Notes: generated by a model from the sequence alone, not told the origin. A stretch of DNA of 64,000 bases from SIG701 sp045611685 (GCA_045611685.1 JAZKXO010000024.1:1-64000); one strand, 5' to 3'. Positions 8,556 to 17,437 are shown, counted from the first letter of the stretch. Numbers and translations: made by a program.

Positions 8556-9120
8556 AAGTCAATTCATTTTTTGTAAATTTCTTCCATACCGCTTTTACAA
8601 ACCACACAGCAAAGAATGCAAACAGCACACCGAGGATTGCACCCACCAAAACGTCTGTAGGGTAGTGGACGTACAGATACAGGCGTGACAACGCCACGAG
8701 AATTGCCGCAATCATCGCAGGGATACCGAGTCTCTTATCACGGATCCAAAGGACCGTAGCTCCCTCCAGAGAAGCGAGCGTGTGGCCGGAAGGGAAAGAG
8801 AAATCAGACAAGCGCTTTACAAGCAAAGTAACGTCCCGCATTCCGTTCGCGTCGTACGGGCGGATTCTGCCGATAAGCGGTTTGAGCGTCATGTTACCGA
8901 CAAGGAATCCACACAGAAGGGCCACGCCCATCATGGCGCCCGTTGCACGCGTTTTTTTGAAAACAAGAAGAACTGCGGCGAGGATCATCCAAAAGAGACC
9001 GTGATCGCCGAGCTTCGTAACGAGAGGGAAGAACCAATCCAAAAAACCACACTGAAACACGTCCTGGATCCAGTCAAGAATACCGATCTCAAATTGATTC
9101 AGCTGTTGAAAAAAGGTCAT
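8554..9120 (-). CDS. PAP2-family membrane phosphatase
   Basis: 188-residue integral membrane phosphatase (type 2 phosphatidic acid phosphatase/undecaprenyl-diphosphatase-like) acting on lipid phosphates on the outer membrane face. All three motifs are intact: KPLIGRIRPYD (K-x6-RP), SFPSGHTLAS (PSGH) and SRLYLYVHYPTDVLVG (SR-x5-H-x3-D). Five or six helices. ATG 9120 chosen, with AAGGAG 5 bp upstream; a GTG two codons earlier overlaps that site. BcrC-like recycling of undecaprenyl pyrophosphate is possible but not shown. It follows the surface-module genes on the same strand by 10 bp. Confidence 0.88.
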   Translation of the reverse strand: MTFFQQLNQFEIGILDWIQDVFQCGFLDWFFPLVTKLGDHGLFWMILAAVLLVFKKTRATGAMMGVALLCGFLVGNMTLKPLIGRIRPYDANGMRDVTLLVKRLSDFSFPSGHTLASLEGATVLWIRDKRLGIPAMIAAILVALSRLYLYVHYPTDVLVGAILGVLFAFFAVWFVKAVWKKFTKNELT

Positions 9121-9130
9121 AAGCACTCCT

Positions 9131-10210
9131 TTAATGGTTATAGCGGTCGTAAATCAGAAACGTATCGCCAACGCGACGGAAGAAAAACGTAGTATCGATA
9201 TAATCCTTGTAATCCTCCATATTGGTGCGTTTCAAAACGTGCGTAAAAGAAATACGGCAGGAAAACGTATTTTCATCATATTGGTAAAATTCGGACGTAC
9301 GGACGTCTTCGAAATCATAGGAATTGTGCTTGATAACAAAATACGTAAGAGACGTCTTGAGATAATCGTACAGCTCGCTGTCCGGATCAATATAACCGGA
9401 AACCGAATAAAACATGGCATCGTTCTGCATGTATTTGGATATCGCTTTAGCGGCATCTATGATATAGGTATTGCGTTCTTCGGGAATAACTTCCTCATAG
9501 AGAACATCTGCTGTATACACGGCATCCTCGGCGTTCACGGTACACTCTCTGCCATCGGGCGAAAGCACCGTCACCGAATCGGGGGGCAGGTACAGATCAT
9601 CAATCACATATTCTAAATACACGATACCCTCAACGCCTTCCGGCATAAAGGAGCACGACTTATCCTGAGACTCTTCTCCGCTCAAAGCAGTATCGGGAAC
9701 CTCTGCACCGTTTACAAGTACAGTGTAGCCTTTAGGGGCGGTAATACTGACCGTTTCATTTGCGGCACAGTAAAGTTCAAAATCGCTAACCTCGTACAGA
9801 GAGAACCCTTTTTCCGTCTTCTTGTCCGATTCTTTAAGCGTAAAAGCGGAAAATTTTATATTGTCAGCTTTTACAATGTACTTAACGGACGTATCAAGAC
9901 CTGTGGTGATCTGAGAATATGTGAGCTCTTTGCCGCCCGTGAAAGCCGTAAGATATCGGCAGAGCGTATCGGCCGTTTCGTACGCCGTGAGCGGCACTTC
10001 ACACTGATCTACGAGCTTACCGAAATCGCCGGATGCGTAATATTCTGTAAACACACGCTCCGCCTCGTACTGCGGTCTCGCAGATTCATAATCAGTAAGA
10101 TACGTCTTAACAATACCGAGTCCTATATGAATCAGAACAAGAACGAGCGCAATAAATATAAGATACACCGTGTAAAAAACGGGAAAACGTTTTGTCTTCT
10201 GCATCGTCAT
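9131..10210 (-). CDS. Membrane-anchored repeat protein, partner of phosphodiester glycosidase (copy 1)
   Basis: No named family recognised. 359 residues: one N-terminal membrane helix (about residues 12-33), then an extracytoplasmic region. It is clearly a paralogue of the protein at 15260-16909: both have YESARPQYEAERV / YEKSQPEYAAREY just after the helix, a single VP/AP-x-G-x-x-V-x-VNG unit here (ITAPKGYTVLVNGAEVP) against three there, and a C-terminal region ending F..RVGDTFLIYD / YIRQNGVWKVAD that resembles an NTF2-like fold. The ATG overlaps the stop of the upstream glycosidase gene by ATGA, indicating translational coupling and a shared job at the cell surface. Confidence 0.7.
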   Translation of the reverse strand: MTMQKTKRFPVFYTVYLIFIALVLVLIHIGLGIVKTYLTDYESARPQYEAERVFTEYYASGDFGKLVDQCEVPLTAYETADTLCRYLTAFTGGKELTYSQITTGLDTSVKYIVKADNIKFSAFTLKESDKKTEKGFSLYEVSDFELYCAANETVSITAPKGYTVLVNGAEVPDTALSGEESQDKSCSFMPEGVEGIVYLEYVIDDLYLPPDSVTVLSPDGRECTVNAEDAVYTADVLYEEVIPEERNTYIIDAAKAISKYMQNDAMFYSVSGYIDPDSELYDYLKTSLTYFVIKHNSYDFEDVRTSEFYQYDENTFSCRISFTHVLKRTNMEDYKDYIDTTFFFRRVGDTFLIYDRYNH

Positions 10211-11523
10211 CCCTCCGCTTCAACCGTTTCGGGCGCAACCATAAAGAAAGTCGGCATCCGACGCGGCGTTGTAAACGCCTTGTATTTATTGACAAGACCC
10301 TGGAGCTGATACTGATCAAGACGTTCGGGGTCTATATCATACTTGGTGTAATAATCTTCATAGTACATAAGGGAAGAAGATCCGCCATCAAGCATTCCCG
10401 CTGTTACAGCGCCATAGGACACCATAATATCGATGACGTCATTGTGGGTAGCGCCAAGACTGCTGGCCGTTCTTCCGTCTGTTACGAGCAAGATGACCGC
10501 ACCGTCCGCCCGCTGACCGATCGCCGTTCTTTGCGCGGTACCTGTATTGCTGTCCGCGTAGTGGAGATGCACGTTCGTTCCGTCGTGATCAATGAGGAGA
10601 TTACCGGTCTGGAACGAAACTGCATCGCGGATACCAAGTTTGTCCGCCTTTGCCCGTGTCATCCCTTCCGTTACGACAAGATTGTTGTCCTTGTCAAAAC
10701 CAATAAAGGTTTTCCAGGAATAGCCGTCATTCCAAACACAATTTCCTTTGGAGTAGGTAAGCCCCGTAGGATTATCTCCCGTGCCGGTTCCGCCGATATC
10801 GGCAAACTCACCGCCGTTGATAATTGCTACCGCGCCTTCGCGCTCTGCCATCTCAAAAATGCGAGCGCCTGTTTTGCCGCTATTGTAATCGCTGGACGTG
10901 CCTACATAAAGTCGGGAAGGATCTTTAACAACAAGGACATATGCTTTATATGTAGAACCGCTGAGCGTGTGGAACAGCATGCCGTCTTTTCCATCCGCCC
11001 ATTCGTCAACGGGCTCCGTACCTTCGCCGTGTTGAGAGTCAGCAGGCGTTTGAGAAGCTGTATATTCCTCGAGAGACATCACGTCGGTGCTTATTACCTT
11101 ACTGTCGGCAAGGATTGCTTCCACCTCAGCATCCTCAAGAAAGAGTCCCGGCACCCATTTGGTGGCGCTCGCCTGCAGGGAAGAAAGCACCAGCAAATTG
11201 CGGACGGTAGGACTCGGGCCGTTGGCAACTGTATTGCAAAGCGCGAAAACGGCATATACCAAAAGTACTACAAAAGTGAGTAAAACGAGCAGCGAACGCC
11301 GCACTACACACCACACCGTCTTCTTGACAAATTCTTTCTCGGGGGCGAACGGTTCTCCGTGTTTACAAAGCGCTTTTGGAAGCTGTTCGTTTTCGACAAT
11401 TTCATCCATTGAGACGTTTTCCCCCATGGATTCATCAACAGGAAGTTTCTTTTTCCGTTTATTGGAATTATACACACTGGGCACATACGCACCGTGTTCA
11501 GAAAATGCTCTTTTTGGATTCAA
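10207..11523 (-). CDS. Phosphodiester glycosidase-family (NAGPA/DUF2233) membrane-anchored protein, copy 1
   Basis: 438 residues from TTG 11523, which has CAGAGG 9 bp upstream and avoids overlap with the preceding gene; a longer ATG start at 11595 would overlap it. Cytosolic N-terminus, one helix (about residues 88-112), then NGPSPTVRNLLVLS, a variable linker and the catalytic-type domain: INGGEFADIGGTGTGDNPTG, TAIGQRADGAVILLVTDGR, SLGATHNDVIDIM and AGMLDGGSSSLMYY. These are the core motifs of the domain found in the mannose-6-phosphate uncovering enzyme and bacterial relatives cleaving sugar phosphodiesters. Likely acts on teichoic-acid-like or exopolysaccharide polymers (inference). Confidence 0.8.
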   Translation of the reverse strand: MNPKRAFSEHGAYVPSVYNSNKRKKKLPVDESMGENVSMDEIVENEQLPKALCKHGEPFAPEKEFVKKTVWCVVRRSLLVLLTFVVLLVYAVFALCNTVANGPSPTVRNLLVLSSLQASATKWVPGLFLEDAEVEAILADSKVISTDVMSLEEYTASQTPADSQHGEGTEPVDEWADGKDGMLFHTLSGSTYKAYVLVVKDPSRLYVGTSSDYNSGKTGARIFEMAEREGAVAIINGGEFADIGGTGTGDNPTGLTYSKGNCVWNDGYSWKTFIGFDKDNNLVVTEGMTRAKADKLGIRDAVSFQTGNLLIDHDGTNVHLHYADSNTGTAQRTAIGQRADGAVILLVTDGRTASSLGATHNDVIDIMVSYGAVTAGMLDGGSSSLMYYEDYYTKYDIDPERLDQYQLQGLVNKYKAFTTPRRMPTFFMVAPETVEAEG

Positions 11524-11557
11524 AACAAATATCCTCTGTATTTCAAATAATAGCCGA

Positions 11558-12637
11558 TTATTTTTTCTCCGGTTCTTCGGCGAAAACCCATTCACGCTGT
11601 ACGCGGAAACTGAGCATAAACAGCACCGTATCCACGATCAGCTTGACAAACGTTTTAAGAAGGGCGAACTCTCCGCCGACCATATCGGTTATAAACGAGA
11701 AGATCCCTAAAACGCCGGCAGAAACAGCCATGAGCAAGAGTGCCAATAAATAGTAGCGTTTAAGTGCGACCTTTGAAGAAGCACGGCTTTTGAAAACCGC
11801 TTTTTTATTCAAAGTGTAATTAAACAGCGATGAAACGATTCGTGCCATGATACCATAGATCACGTCCGCCCACGCGCCAAGCGCAATAAAGGAGAGGCGT
11901 GCCAACACATAATAGACACCTAAATCCACGATAGAGGAAATAGCGGAACTGGAAACGAATTTCAGGATCAATCCGTAGATGCGGATCGAATCGCGCACAG
12001 GGCGAAAATGGGACGTGCGGTTTTCTTCTATGTAAACGGTATGAATTTTCACTTCACTGTACTGAATATGACGAGAACTCATTTCAAGAAGCATGTTCGT
12101 CTCGTATTCGTAACGATCCCCCTCCACTTCGAGCATATCAGGCAAAAATTTTGCAGGAATGGCACGAAGACCGGTCTGCGTGTCCGAGATATTCAGACCG
12201 CAGAAAAGACGGAAAACCAGAGAGGTAATTCTGTTGCCGATACGGCTTCTCGGCGGCACGTGCGGCTCGGAGAAATCACGCACGCCGAGGATAACGGCAT
12301 GCCGATCGCACATCTCACGGGCACAGCCTAAAACATCCTCTGCAAGATGTTGTCCGTCTCCATCCACCGTTATAACCCCAGCGGTTTGTCTGCCGGAATC
12401 AAGATAATAGCGGAAAGCGGTTTTCATAGCCGCGCCTTTGCCGCGGTTTACATCGTGGGTGAGGAGAGTACATCCAGGCACATTTTCGGGAAAGTTCGAA
12501 AGAAATTCAGGTGCCGATCCGTCGTTCACAAGAATAATATCGTCAAATCCGACAGCTATAAGATCGCTGACTGTTTTGCTCAATTTCTCATCCGGATTTA
12601 GGGATGGAATAATTACGGTTACATTTATACGTTCCAC
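11558..12637 (-). CDS. Glycosyltransferase family 2 fused to GtrA-like membrane domain
   Basis: 359 residues in two parts. Residues 1-210 form a GT2 domain: VTVIIPSLNPDEKL, DIILVNDGSAP, GKGAAMKTAF, TVDGDGQHLAEDV (metal-binding D-x-D type) and GLRAIPAKFL, as in polyprenyl-phosphate sugar transferases. Residues about 225-350 carry four helices of the GtrA/DPMS_TMD type (FVSSSAISSIVDLGVYYVLA, NYTLNKKAVF). The pair probably makes and flips a lipid-linked sugar. GTG start 12637 with AGAAGTGA upstream. Lies between a CapA-like gene and the glycosidase module on the same strand. Confidence 0.85.
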   Translation of the reverse strand: MERINVTVIIPSLNPDEKLSKTVSDLIAVGFDDIILVNDGSAPEFLSNFPENVPGCTLLTHDVNRGKGAAMKTAFRYYLDSGRQTAGVITVDGDGQHLAEDVLGCAREMCDRHAVILGVRDFSEPHVPPRSRIGNRITSLVFRLFCGLNISDTQTGLRAIPAKFLPDMLEVEGDRYEYETNMLLEMSSRHIQYSEVKIHTVYIEENRTSHFRPVRDSIRIYGLILKFVSSSAISSIVDLGVYYVLARLSFIALGAWADVIYGIMARIVSSLFNYTLNKKAVFKSRASSKVALKRYYLLALLLMAVSAGVLGIFSFITDMVGGEFALLKTFVKLIVDTVLFMLSFRVQREWVFAEEPEKK

Positions 12638-12685
12638 AGTATCACTTCTTTCAAAAAATTAATCAGAATAAACGCCCGATGTTAT

Positions 12686-13957
12686 TCAAGGTTCTCCGAG
12701 AAACCGGGAATCGATCGTATCGGACAAGTATTTCTTCAACGTATCAAGGGAAAGAGAATTGCCATAATAGGAGATTCCGTGCGAGTTTGCCAGTTCTTCG
12801 GTAAAATCGCTCAGATAATACACCTGGTTCTGATAGAAAGACGTATTGAAATAGTAAACGGTCGGAATAAACTCTACGTTTTCAATGGACGGAGTGCCGT
12901 CCTTGAGAACCATATCAAAGGAAATCATTCCGCCGAGCATATTGTAATCTTTCGCTTGCTCTGCGGCAAAATTTCCAAGAGAGTACACGCAAAGCGTACG
13001 GCCGCCGTCAGTGCGGTCAATCCATTCCACAGGCTGAATTACGTGGGGGTGATGACCGATGATCGCATCGGCTCCGTTATCGGCAAGAAGTCTCGAAAAA
13101 TCGCGCTCGATCTGGGTGGGAGTAAAGGTATTCTCCGCATCCCAGTGAACCGAGACGATAACAAAATCGGCAAGTTCACGGGCGCGCGAAAGCTGCGTCA
13201 TAGCGGTTTCATCATCAAAATAAGGAATAACCGTATCAGCACCCTCTGGCAGGGAAAGGTAGTTGGTAAAAAACGTATAGGAGAGGAAAGCAATACGCAC
13301 GCCATTCCTTTCGACGATGCGAAGCGTGTCGTAATCCGCCTGATTTTTATAACCGCCGATTAAGGTGATGCCTTCGAGAGAATTCCAAAAATCAATAGTA
13401 GCGAGAAGGCCGTTCTCACCTTTATCAAGCATATGATTATTCGCAATGTTTACGACGTCAAATCCCACTTCTTTGATATCGTATCCAAGATCCTGCGGGC
13501 CGTTGAAATGGGGATAGTAAGAAAATTCATATCCCTCTCCGCACATAAGCGTCTCCTGATTCACGAAAGCGACATCCGCAGAAGAAATGCGCTCAGAAAC
13601 ATTCTTGAAGAGAGGCGCAAAGTTGTACGCACGCCCTCCCGGGATAGCCTGGGATTTGGCATCACGCACATTTCCGTAGTATATAATAATATCACCCACA
13701 CCGACGAAGGAGGCCGTTTTGATCTCGGGCTCCGGCGGCAAGATTTGTTCTGTCTCAACAGCTGACGTTTCGTCCGTCACAACAGGCACAAATACGTCCG
13801 TATCCGAGGGTTTGGTAGTCGAATCCGACGTTTCAGAAATCTTTGTAGTGCCTTCATCAGCAGGGCGGAAAATTGTCTGCGTACATGCTGAAAGCATAAA
13901 AAGAAAAACCGTAAAGGCACACAGCAGAAAGTAGCGTAAAGAAAAAATTTTTTTCAT
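12686..13957 (-). CDS. CapA-family lipoprotein (PGA_cap metallophosphatase fold)
   Basis: 423 residues. Lipoprotein signal at the N-terminus: hydrophobic run then LMLSAC, Cys near residue 25. A low-complexity Thr/Ser/Glu linker precedes the CapA domain: SFVGVGDIIIYYGNV, FVNQETLMCG, VNIANNHMLDKGENG, VSVHWDAENTFTPTQ and GADAIIGHHPHVIQPVEW. This fold is found in poly-gamma-glutamate capsule protein CapA and in many other surface proteins. No capB or capC is nearby, so a general surface-polymer role is more likely than capsule synthesis. GGGGGA lies 5 bp before ATG 13957. First gene of the minus-strand surface operon. Confidence 0.85.
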   Translation of the reverse strand: MKKIFSLRYFLLCAFTVFLFMLSACTQTIFRPADEGTTKISETSDSTTKPSDTDVFVPVVTDETSAVETEQILPPEPEIKTASFVGVGDIIIYYGNVRDAKSQAIPGGRAYNFAPLFKNVSERISSADVAFVNQETLMCGEGYEFSYYPHFNGPQDLGYDIKEVGFDVVNIANNHMLDKGENGLLATIDFWNSLEGITLIGGYKNQADYDTLRIVERNGVRIAFLSYTFFTNYLSLPEGADTVIPYFDDETAMTQLSRARELADFVIVSVHWDAENTFTPTQIERDFSRLLADNGADAIIGHHPHVIQPVEWIDRTDGGRTLCVYSLGNFAAEQAKDYNMLGGMISFDMVLKDGTPSIENVEFIPTVYYFNTSFYQNQVYYLSDFTEELANSHGISYYGNSLSLDTLKKYLSDTIDSRFLGEP

Positions 13958-14030
13958 ACTGTCCCCCTAAAATCAACACGTTTGCGGCCTAAAAACCGAA
14001 GTACACAGAAAACAACAGTGATTATAGATT

Positions 14031-14059
14031 ATAATACCATATTCGGACATAAATTGCAA
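14031..14059 (-). promoter_or_regulatory. Promoter of the CapA-led minus-strand operon
   Basis: Minus strand TTGCAA (14054-14059), 17-bp spacer, TATTAT (14031-14036) in the divergent 223-bp intergenic region. Confidence 0.6.
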
Positions 14060-14101
14060 CATTTCGCGTGCATTTCCTCAATAATTCATTCAAAATATAT
14101 C

Positions 14102-14130
14102 TTGCATTATTCGAGATTTTTTTATACAAT
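14102..14130 (+). promoter_or_regulatory. Promoter of the plus-strand glycosidase module
   Basis: TTGCAT (14102-14107), 17-bp spacer, TACAAT (14125-14130), 50 bp upstream of ATG 14181; diverges from the CapA promoter. Confidence 0.55.
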
Positions 14131-14180
14131 ATATATGCACGACAAAATATTACTTTTTCTTACATAAAGGAGCAAAAATA

Positions 14181-15263
14181 ATGAACAAAACCATGACCGT
14201 CATAGGGCGGGTGGCGGCCATCACCGGTGCCGTTATCCTAATCCTATTAATCATGGCATATAGCGTGATGTGGATTCTTGTAAACGGCCCGTCGCCTACT
14301 GCGCGCAGATTGTTTGTTTTATCCGTAAAAGAAACGTCCGCAGGAGGTTTCCTTGCCGATATATACCTTACTGACAACGAGATAGCCGAAATCATCGGTA
14401 CGAATGGTGATGACACCCCCGAGCAAGCCGTCGATGTATCCCTCATTCAGCTTCCGACCGAAACAGATTCCTCCTTCCCCTCTGCATCGGATTCCGAGAA
14501 TGGCGAGATGACGGATCCAAACAGCGGGTTCGAAGAGGGAAGTGCTGATTCCGGAGAAGCTGGTACAGGTGATGACGGAATTGAAATAATTGATATTGAA
14601 GGTTCTACTTATAACGGTAAACTGCTGATTATCTCTGATCCTAAACGCGTTTTCGTCGGTGTTCCCGATCGCTACGGTGCGGACGCATCCGGCCTGACGG
14701 TGGCAGCTATGATTGAGAAATACGACTGCATCGCAGGAACGAATGCCGGCGGCTTCTACGATCCGAACGGCAACGGAACGGGTGGTATTCCCGACGGCAT
14801 CGTTATATACGAAGGCAAAATTCTGTGGGGAAACCTCTATTCTTCCTACAATATCGCAGCGCTTGACAAAAACGGAATTCTGCACGTCGGAACAATGAGC
14901 GGTCAGCAGGCGATGGATCTCGGTATCGAGTACGCCGCTAGCTACGGTCCTGCGCTTGTCATCAACGGAAAAGCATGTAACGAAAACAGAAATCTTGGCG
15001 GCGGGCTAAATCCCCGAACGGTGATCGGACAGCGCGCAGACGGCGCAATTCTCCTTCTCGTCATCAACGGCCGCTCCCTTAACAGCCTCGGCGCCACCTA
15101 TGACGATCTCGTAGAGATCATGCTTTCCTACGATGCCGTAAACGCCACTAACCTCGACGGCGGCTCCTCCTCCATTATGATCATGGATGGCGAATACCTG
15201 ACAAGCAGTGCGTACATTTTTGGCGAAAGGGTGGTCGCAACGGCGATATTGGTGAAAAAATGA
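14181..15263 (+). CDS. Phosphodiester glycosidase-family (NAGPA/DUF2233) membrane-anchored protein, copy 2
   Basis: 360 residues, paralogue of the protein at 10207-11523 with a much shorter cytosolic tail. One helix at about residues 9-35, then NGPSPTARRLFVLSVKETSA (matching NGPSPTVRNLLVLS in copy 1), an acidic Ser/Glu/Gly linker (about residues 90-135) and the catalytic-type domain: AGTNAGGFYDPNGNGTGG, TVIGQRADGAILLLVINGR, SLGATYDDLVEIM, ATNLDGGSSSIMIM. Start ATG 14181 with AAAGGAG. The downstream gene overlaps by ATGA exactly as in copy 1. Extracytoplasmic sugar-phosphodiester hydrolase, substrate unknown. Confidence 0.8.
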   Translation: MNKTMTVIGRVAAITGAVILILLIMAYSVMWILVNGPSPTARRLFVLSVKETSAGGFLADIYLTDNEIAEIIGTNGDDTPEQAVDVSLIQLPTETDSSFPSASDSENGEMTDPNSGFEEGSADSGEAGTGDDGIEIIDIEGSTYNGKLLIISDPKRVFVGVPDRYGADASGLTVAAMIEKYDCIAGTNAGGFYDPNGNGTGGIPDGIVIYEGKILWGNLYSSYNIAALDKNGILHVGTMSGQQAMDLGIEYAASYGPALVINGKACNENRNLGGGLNPRTVIGQRADGAILLLVINGRSLNSLGATYDDLVEIMLSYDAVNATNLDGGSSSIMIMDGEYLTSSAYIFGERVVATAILVKK

Positions 15264-16909
15264 AGTTCTCACGTTTTTGGAAAATATACACCCTATCCGC
15301 AGCCGCCGCACTCCTTGTGCTTATCGTGGCCCTCTCCGTGTTCTATGCCTTTATCGCTTCTTATGAGAAGTCGCAGCCCGAATACGCAGCTCGCGAATAC
15401 GCGACCGAACTGACCGACGACGGTTTTGCAGATATCCTTAAAGAAATTAACATACCACCTACCAGCAAATACGAAACTGACGAACGGTTGGAAGACCTTC
15501 TCCTAAACGCATTCAAGGCTTTAAACGGCGATTTTGCCGTACGAAAGAATTATAAAAAGTATTCCTCCGATGCACCTGTTTTCAGTTTGATAAAAGATTC
15601 CGTCACCGTCGCTGATTTACACCTCAAAAGCGCCAAAAACGGTCTTTTTGGCATGAAACGCTGGAGGATCGCTGATGTCCAAATCTTAGCAGGGAATATC
15701 ATCCCGCCAGCCGAGGATTACTCCATCTGCGTTCCAAAGGATGCCGTTCTGACCGTAAACGGGACGGTTATCCAACGGGAGAACATAACCGAGCAGATTC
15801 CATATCCGTTCAAAAGCACCTATGAGCCTGACTCAACAGCATCATGGGACGTATACAAAGTATCTGACTTGTTCGGCAAGCCCGATATTGCCTGCGTATT
15901 GGACGGTGCCCCATGCGCAATTGAGCAAGCGGGGAACACCTACCATATTCGATATCCCGAAGATCTGACGACAACCTATACAATTACCGTTCCAAATGAG
16001 GCAGTCGTTACCGTAAACGGTATCCCGCTCAACCCTGACTGCATCACAACCGACTTTATCCCTTACGAATATTCTGTACTGGAATCATCCCTAAGCGGAC
16101 TTCCGTATGCCGTAACATATACGGTATACGATTTATTTAATGAGCCTGACATCACAGGATCTATCCGTGGAACTTCCCTTAACTTCATCTGTGAAAGCTC
16201 CGCGTACACCGCCGCCTATCCGGAAAGCATGCGCTTTTCCACCATGATCCGCGTGCCTGTTGGCAGTGAAGTTTCGTTCCGAGGTACACCGTGCAACGAA
16301 TATTTCGCCGAACAAAGAGCCGGCTATGATACACTCGCCGTGCACCTCAAGTCGCTTCCTATGTTTGATATCTATACTTTGCCTGCACTCTACCTCTCAC
16401 CTGTGAACGAAATCAACGTTACGCTTAACGACGAACCGCTCCGCGTAAGATTCGAGACGAGCGATATGTTTCATGTCGTTGCAACCTCCTCTTTTCCAAG
16501 CGCTGACAATGAATCTGTTGCCGAAAAAGCTCTTGTTTTCCTTCGCGATTACATTACGTACACAGGGGAAGGGTACAAGAACCTTGACACTAATCTCTAC
16601 CGCGTCCTCGGACATGTAATCCCGAACACCGACGCCTACTCGCGCATTGCAAACTCTCGCATCGGCATCTACTACGTAACACCGGTAAATACCAACGACT
16701 ACAAGAGGCTGGAAGTTACTTCCATAAGCAAATATACCGACGATATGTACGGATGCACTGTATCATTTGAGGTAATACAAAAAACTTACTACGTTCAAAA
16801 CGGAGAAAATGCTTGCCTCGAAAATGATTTTGTGGGTGAAATGCACCTTATCTATATCCGCCAAAACGGCGTATGGAAAGTTGCCGATATGCAAATAGAT
16901 TCTAAATAG
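15260..16909 (+). CDS. Membrane-anchored repeat protein, partner of phosphodiester glycosidase (copy 2)
   Basis: No named family recognised. 549 residues: N-terminal helix (about residues 9-33), the conserved YEKSQPEYAAREY segment, then three related units of roughly 100-115 residues, each opening with a V-P-x3-x-V-x-V/F-NG/RG motif (CVPKDAVLTVNGTVI, TVPNEAVVTVNGIPL, RVPVGSEVSFRGTPC) and followed by a segment ending in LF/LY-x-x-P. The C-terminal 130 residues match the paralogue at 9131-10210, which has one unit. Overlaps the upstream glycosidase by ATGA. Probably a surface scaffold or binding partner for that enzyme (inference). Confidence 0.68.
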   Translation: MKFSRFWKIYTLSAAAALLVLIVALSVFYAFIASYEKSQPEYAAREYATELTDDGFADILKEINIPPTSKYETDERLEDLLLNAFKALNGDFAVRKNYKKYSSDAPVFSLIKDSVTVADLHLKSAKNGLFGMKRWRIADVQILAGNIIPPAEDYSICVPKDAVLTVNGTVIQRENITEQIPYPFKSTYEPDSTASWDVYKVSDLFGKPDIACVLDGAPCAIEQAGNTYHIRYPEDLTTTYTITVPNEAVVTVNGIPLNPDCITTDFIPYEYSVLESSLSGLPYAVTYTVYDLFNEPDITGSIRGTSLNFICESSAYTAAYPESMRFSTMIRVPVGSEVSFRGTPCNEYFAEQRAGYDTLAVHLKSLPMFDIYTLPALYLSPVNEINVTLNDEPLRVRFETSDMFHVVATSSFPSADNESVAEKALVFLRDYITYTGEGYKNLDTNLYRVLGHVIPNTDAYSRIANSRIGIYYVTPVNTNDYKRLEVTSISKYTDDMYGCTVSFEVIQKTYYVQNGENACLENDFVGEMHLIYIRQNGVWKVADMQIDSK

Positions 16910-16954
16910 GGTTTAATAACAATCGCGCTCCGTTAGCCAACCATGTAAGCAAAT

Positions 16955-16982
16955 TCATATTCTTACGCTCTGCTCATATACT
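16955..16982 (+). promoter_or_regulatory. Candidate SigE promoter of spoIIID
   Basis: TCATATT (16955-16961) matches the B. subtilis SigE -35 (KMATATT) exactly; after 13 bp, CATATACT (16975-16982) matches the -10 (CATACAHT) at all but one position. It sits 30 bp upstream of spoIIID, a SigE-regulon gene in B. subtilis. Confidence 0.65.
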
Positions 16983-17011
16983 GTACTAACATTATAAAGC
17001 GGAGTGATGAT

Positions 17012-17332
17012 ATGAAAGAGAACGCTTCAGGCGAGTGGTTCGCCGACATTGAAATCGCAGACAAAGAACGGTGCGTGCGTCTGGCTGAATACTTGATCGA
17101 GCACAAATCCACCGTACGCGCCACCGCAAAACATTTCGGCATCAGTAAATCAACCGTACATAAAGATCTGGCCGAGAAGCTGCCGCAAGTCAGCGCAGCA
17201 CTGTATGAAGAAGCAAAAGCAATCTTTGCAATCAACAAAGCAGAAAGGCATCTGCGTGGCGGTCAAGCGACAAAGATCAAATACAAAACACTCAAAAACA
17301 TAAAACGCGGAAAATTCGACTTAACCCGTTAG
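17012..17332 (+). CDS. spoIIID: Stage III sporulation transcriptional regulator SpoIIID
   Basis: Mother-cell transcription factor that activates and represses SigE- and SigK-dependent sporulation genes. 106 residues. The helix-turn-helix core TVRATAKHFGISKSTVHKDLAEKLP (about residues 31-55) and the C-terminal basic segment RHLRGGQATKIKYK are diagnostic of SpoIIID. An extra N-terminal KENASGEWFAD and C-terminal NIKRGKFDLTR extend it beyond the usual 90-odd residues. Start ATG 17012 with GCGGAG upstream. Single gene with a SigE-type promoter; direct evidence for endospore formation. Confidence 0.95.
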   Translation: MKENASGEWFADIEIADKERCVRLAEYLIEHKSTVRATAKHFGISKSTVHKDLAEKLPQVSAALYEEAKAIFAINKAERHLRGGQATKIKYKTLKNIKRGKFDLTR

Positions 17333-17339
17333 CACTGCA

Positions 17340-17368
17340 TTGACAATTGCAGCCAATGTGTGTATAAT
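17340..17368 (+). promoter_or_regulatory. Perfect consensus SigA promoter, probably the original coaX promoter
   Basis: TTGACA (17340-17345), 17-bp spacer, TATAAT (17363-17368). No host gene follows it before the integrated element begins at 17420. Joining the two sides of the element would place it about 120 bp upstream of coaX, so the element appears to have separated coaX from its own promoter, which now reads into the element. Confidence 0.8.
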
Positions 17369-17419
17369 ACTGTCTGTAGATCAAAAGAGAACTTTACACA
17401 CACTTGCACAAACAACACG

Positions 17420-17437
17420 CCCAATTATACAAAATGC
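17420..17437 (+). repeat. attL: left copy of 18-bp direct repeat
   Basis: CCCAATTATACAAAATGC, identical to 20055-20072; the bases before (ACG against ATA) and after (TAC against AAA) differ, which sets the repeat length at 18. It is the left boundary of the element. Confidence 0.85.

Noticed and set aside
10192..11283. Plus-strand frame opposite the glycosidase gene
   Set aside because: Antisense to a gene with clear family motifs; no start signals.
12686..13957. Poly-gamma-glutamate capsule synthesis
   Set aside because: Only a CapA-fold lipoprotein is present; no capB, capC or capD-like genes are nearby.
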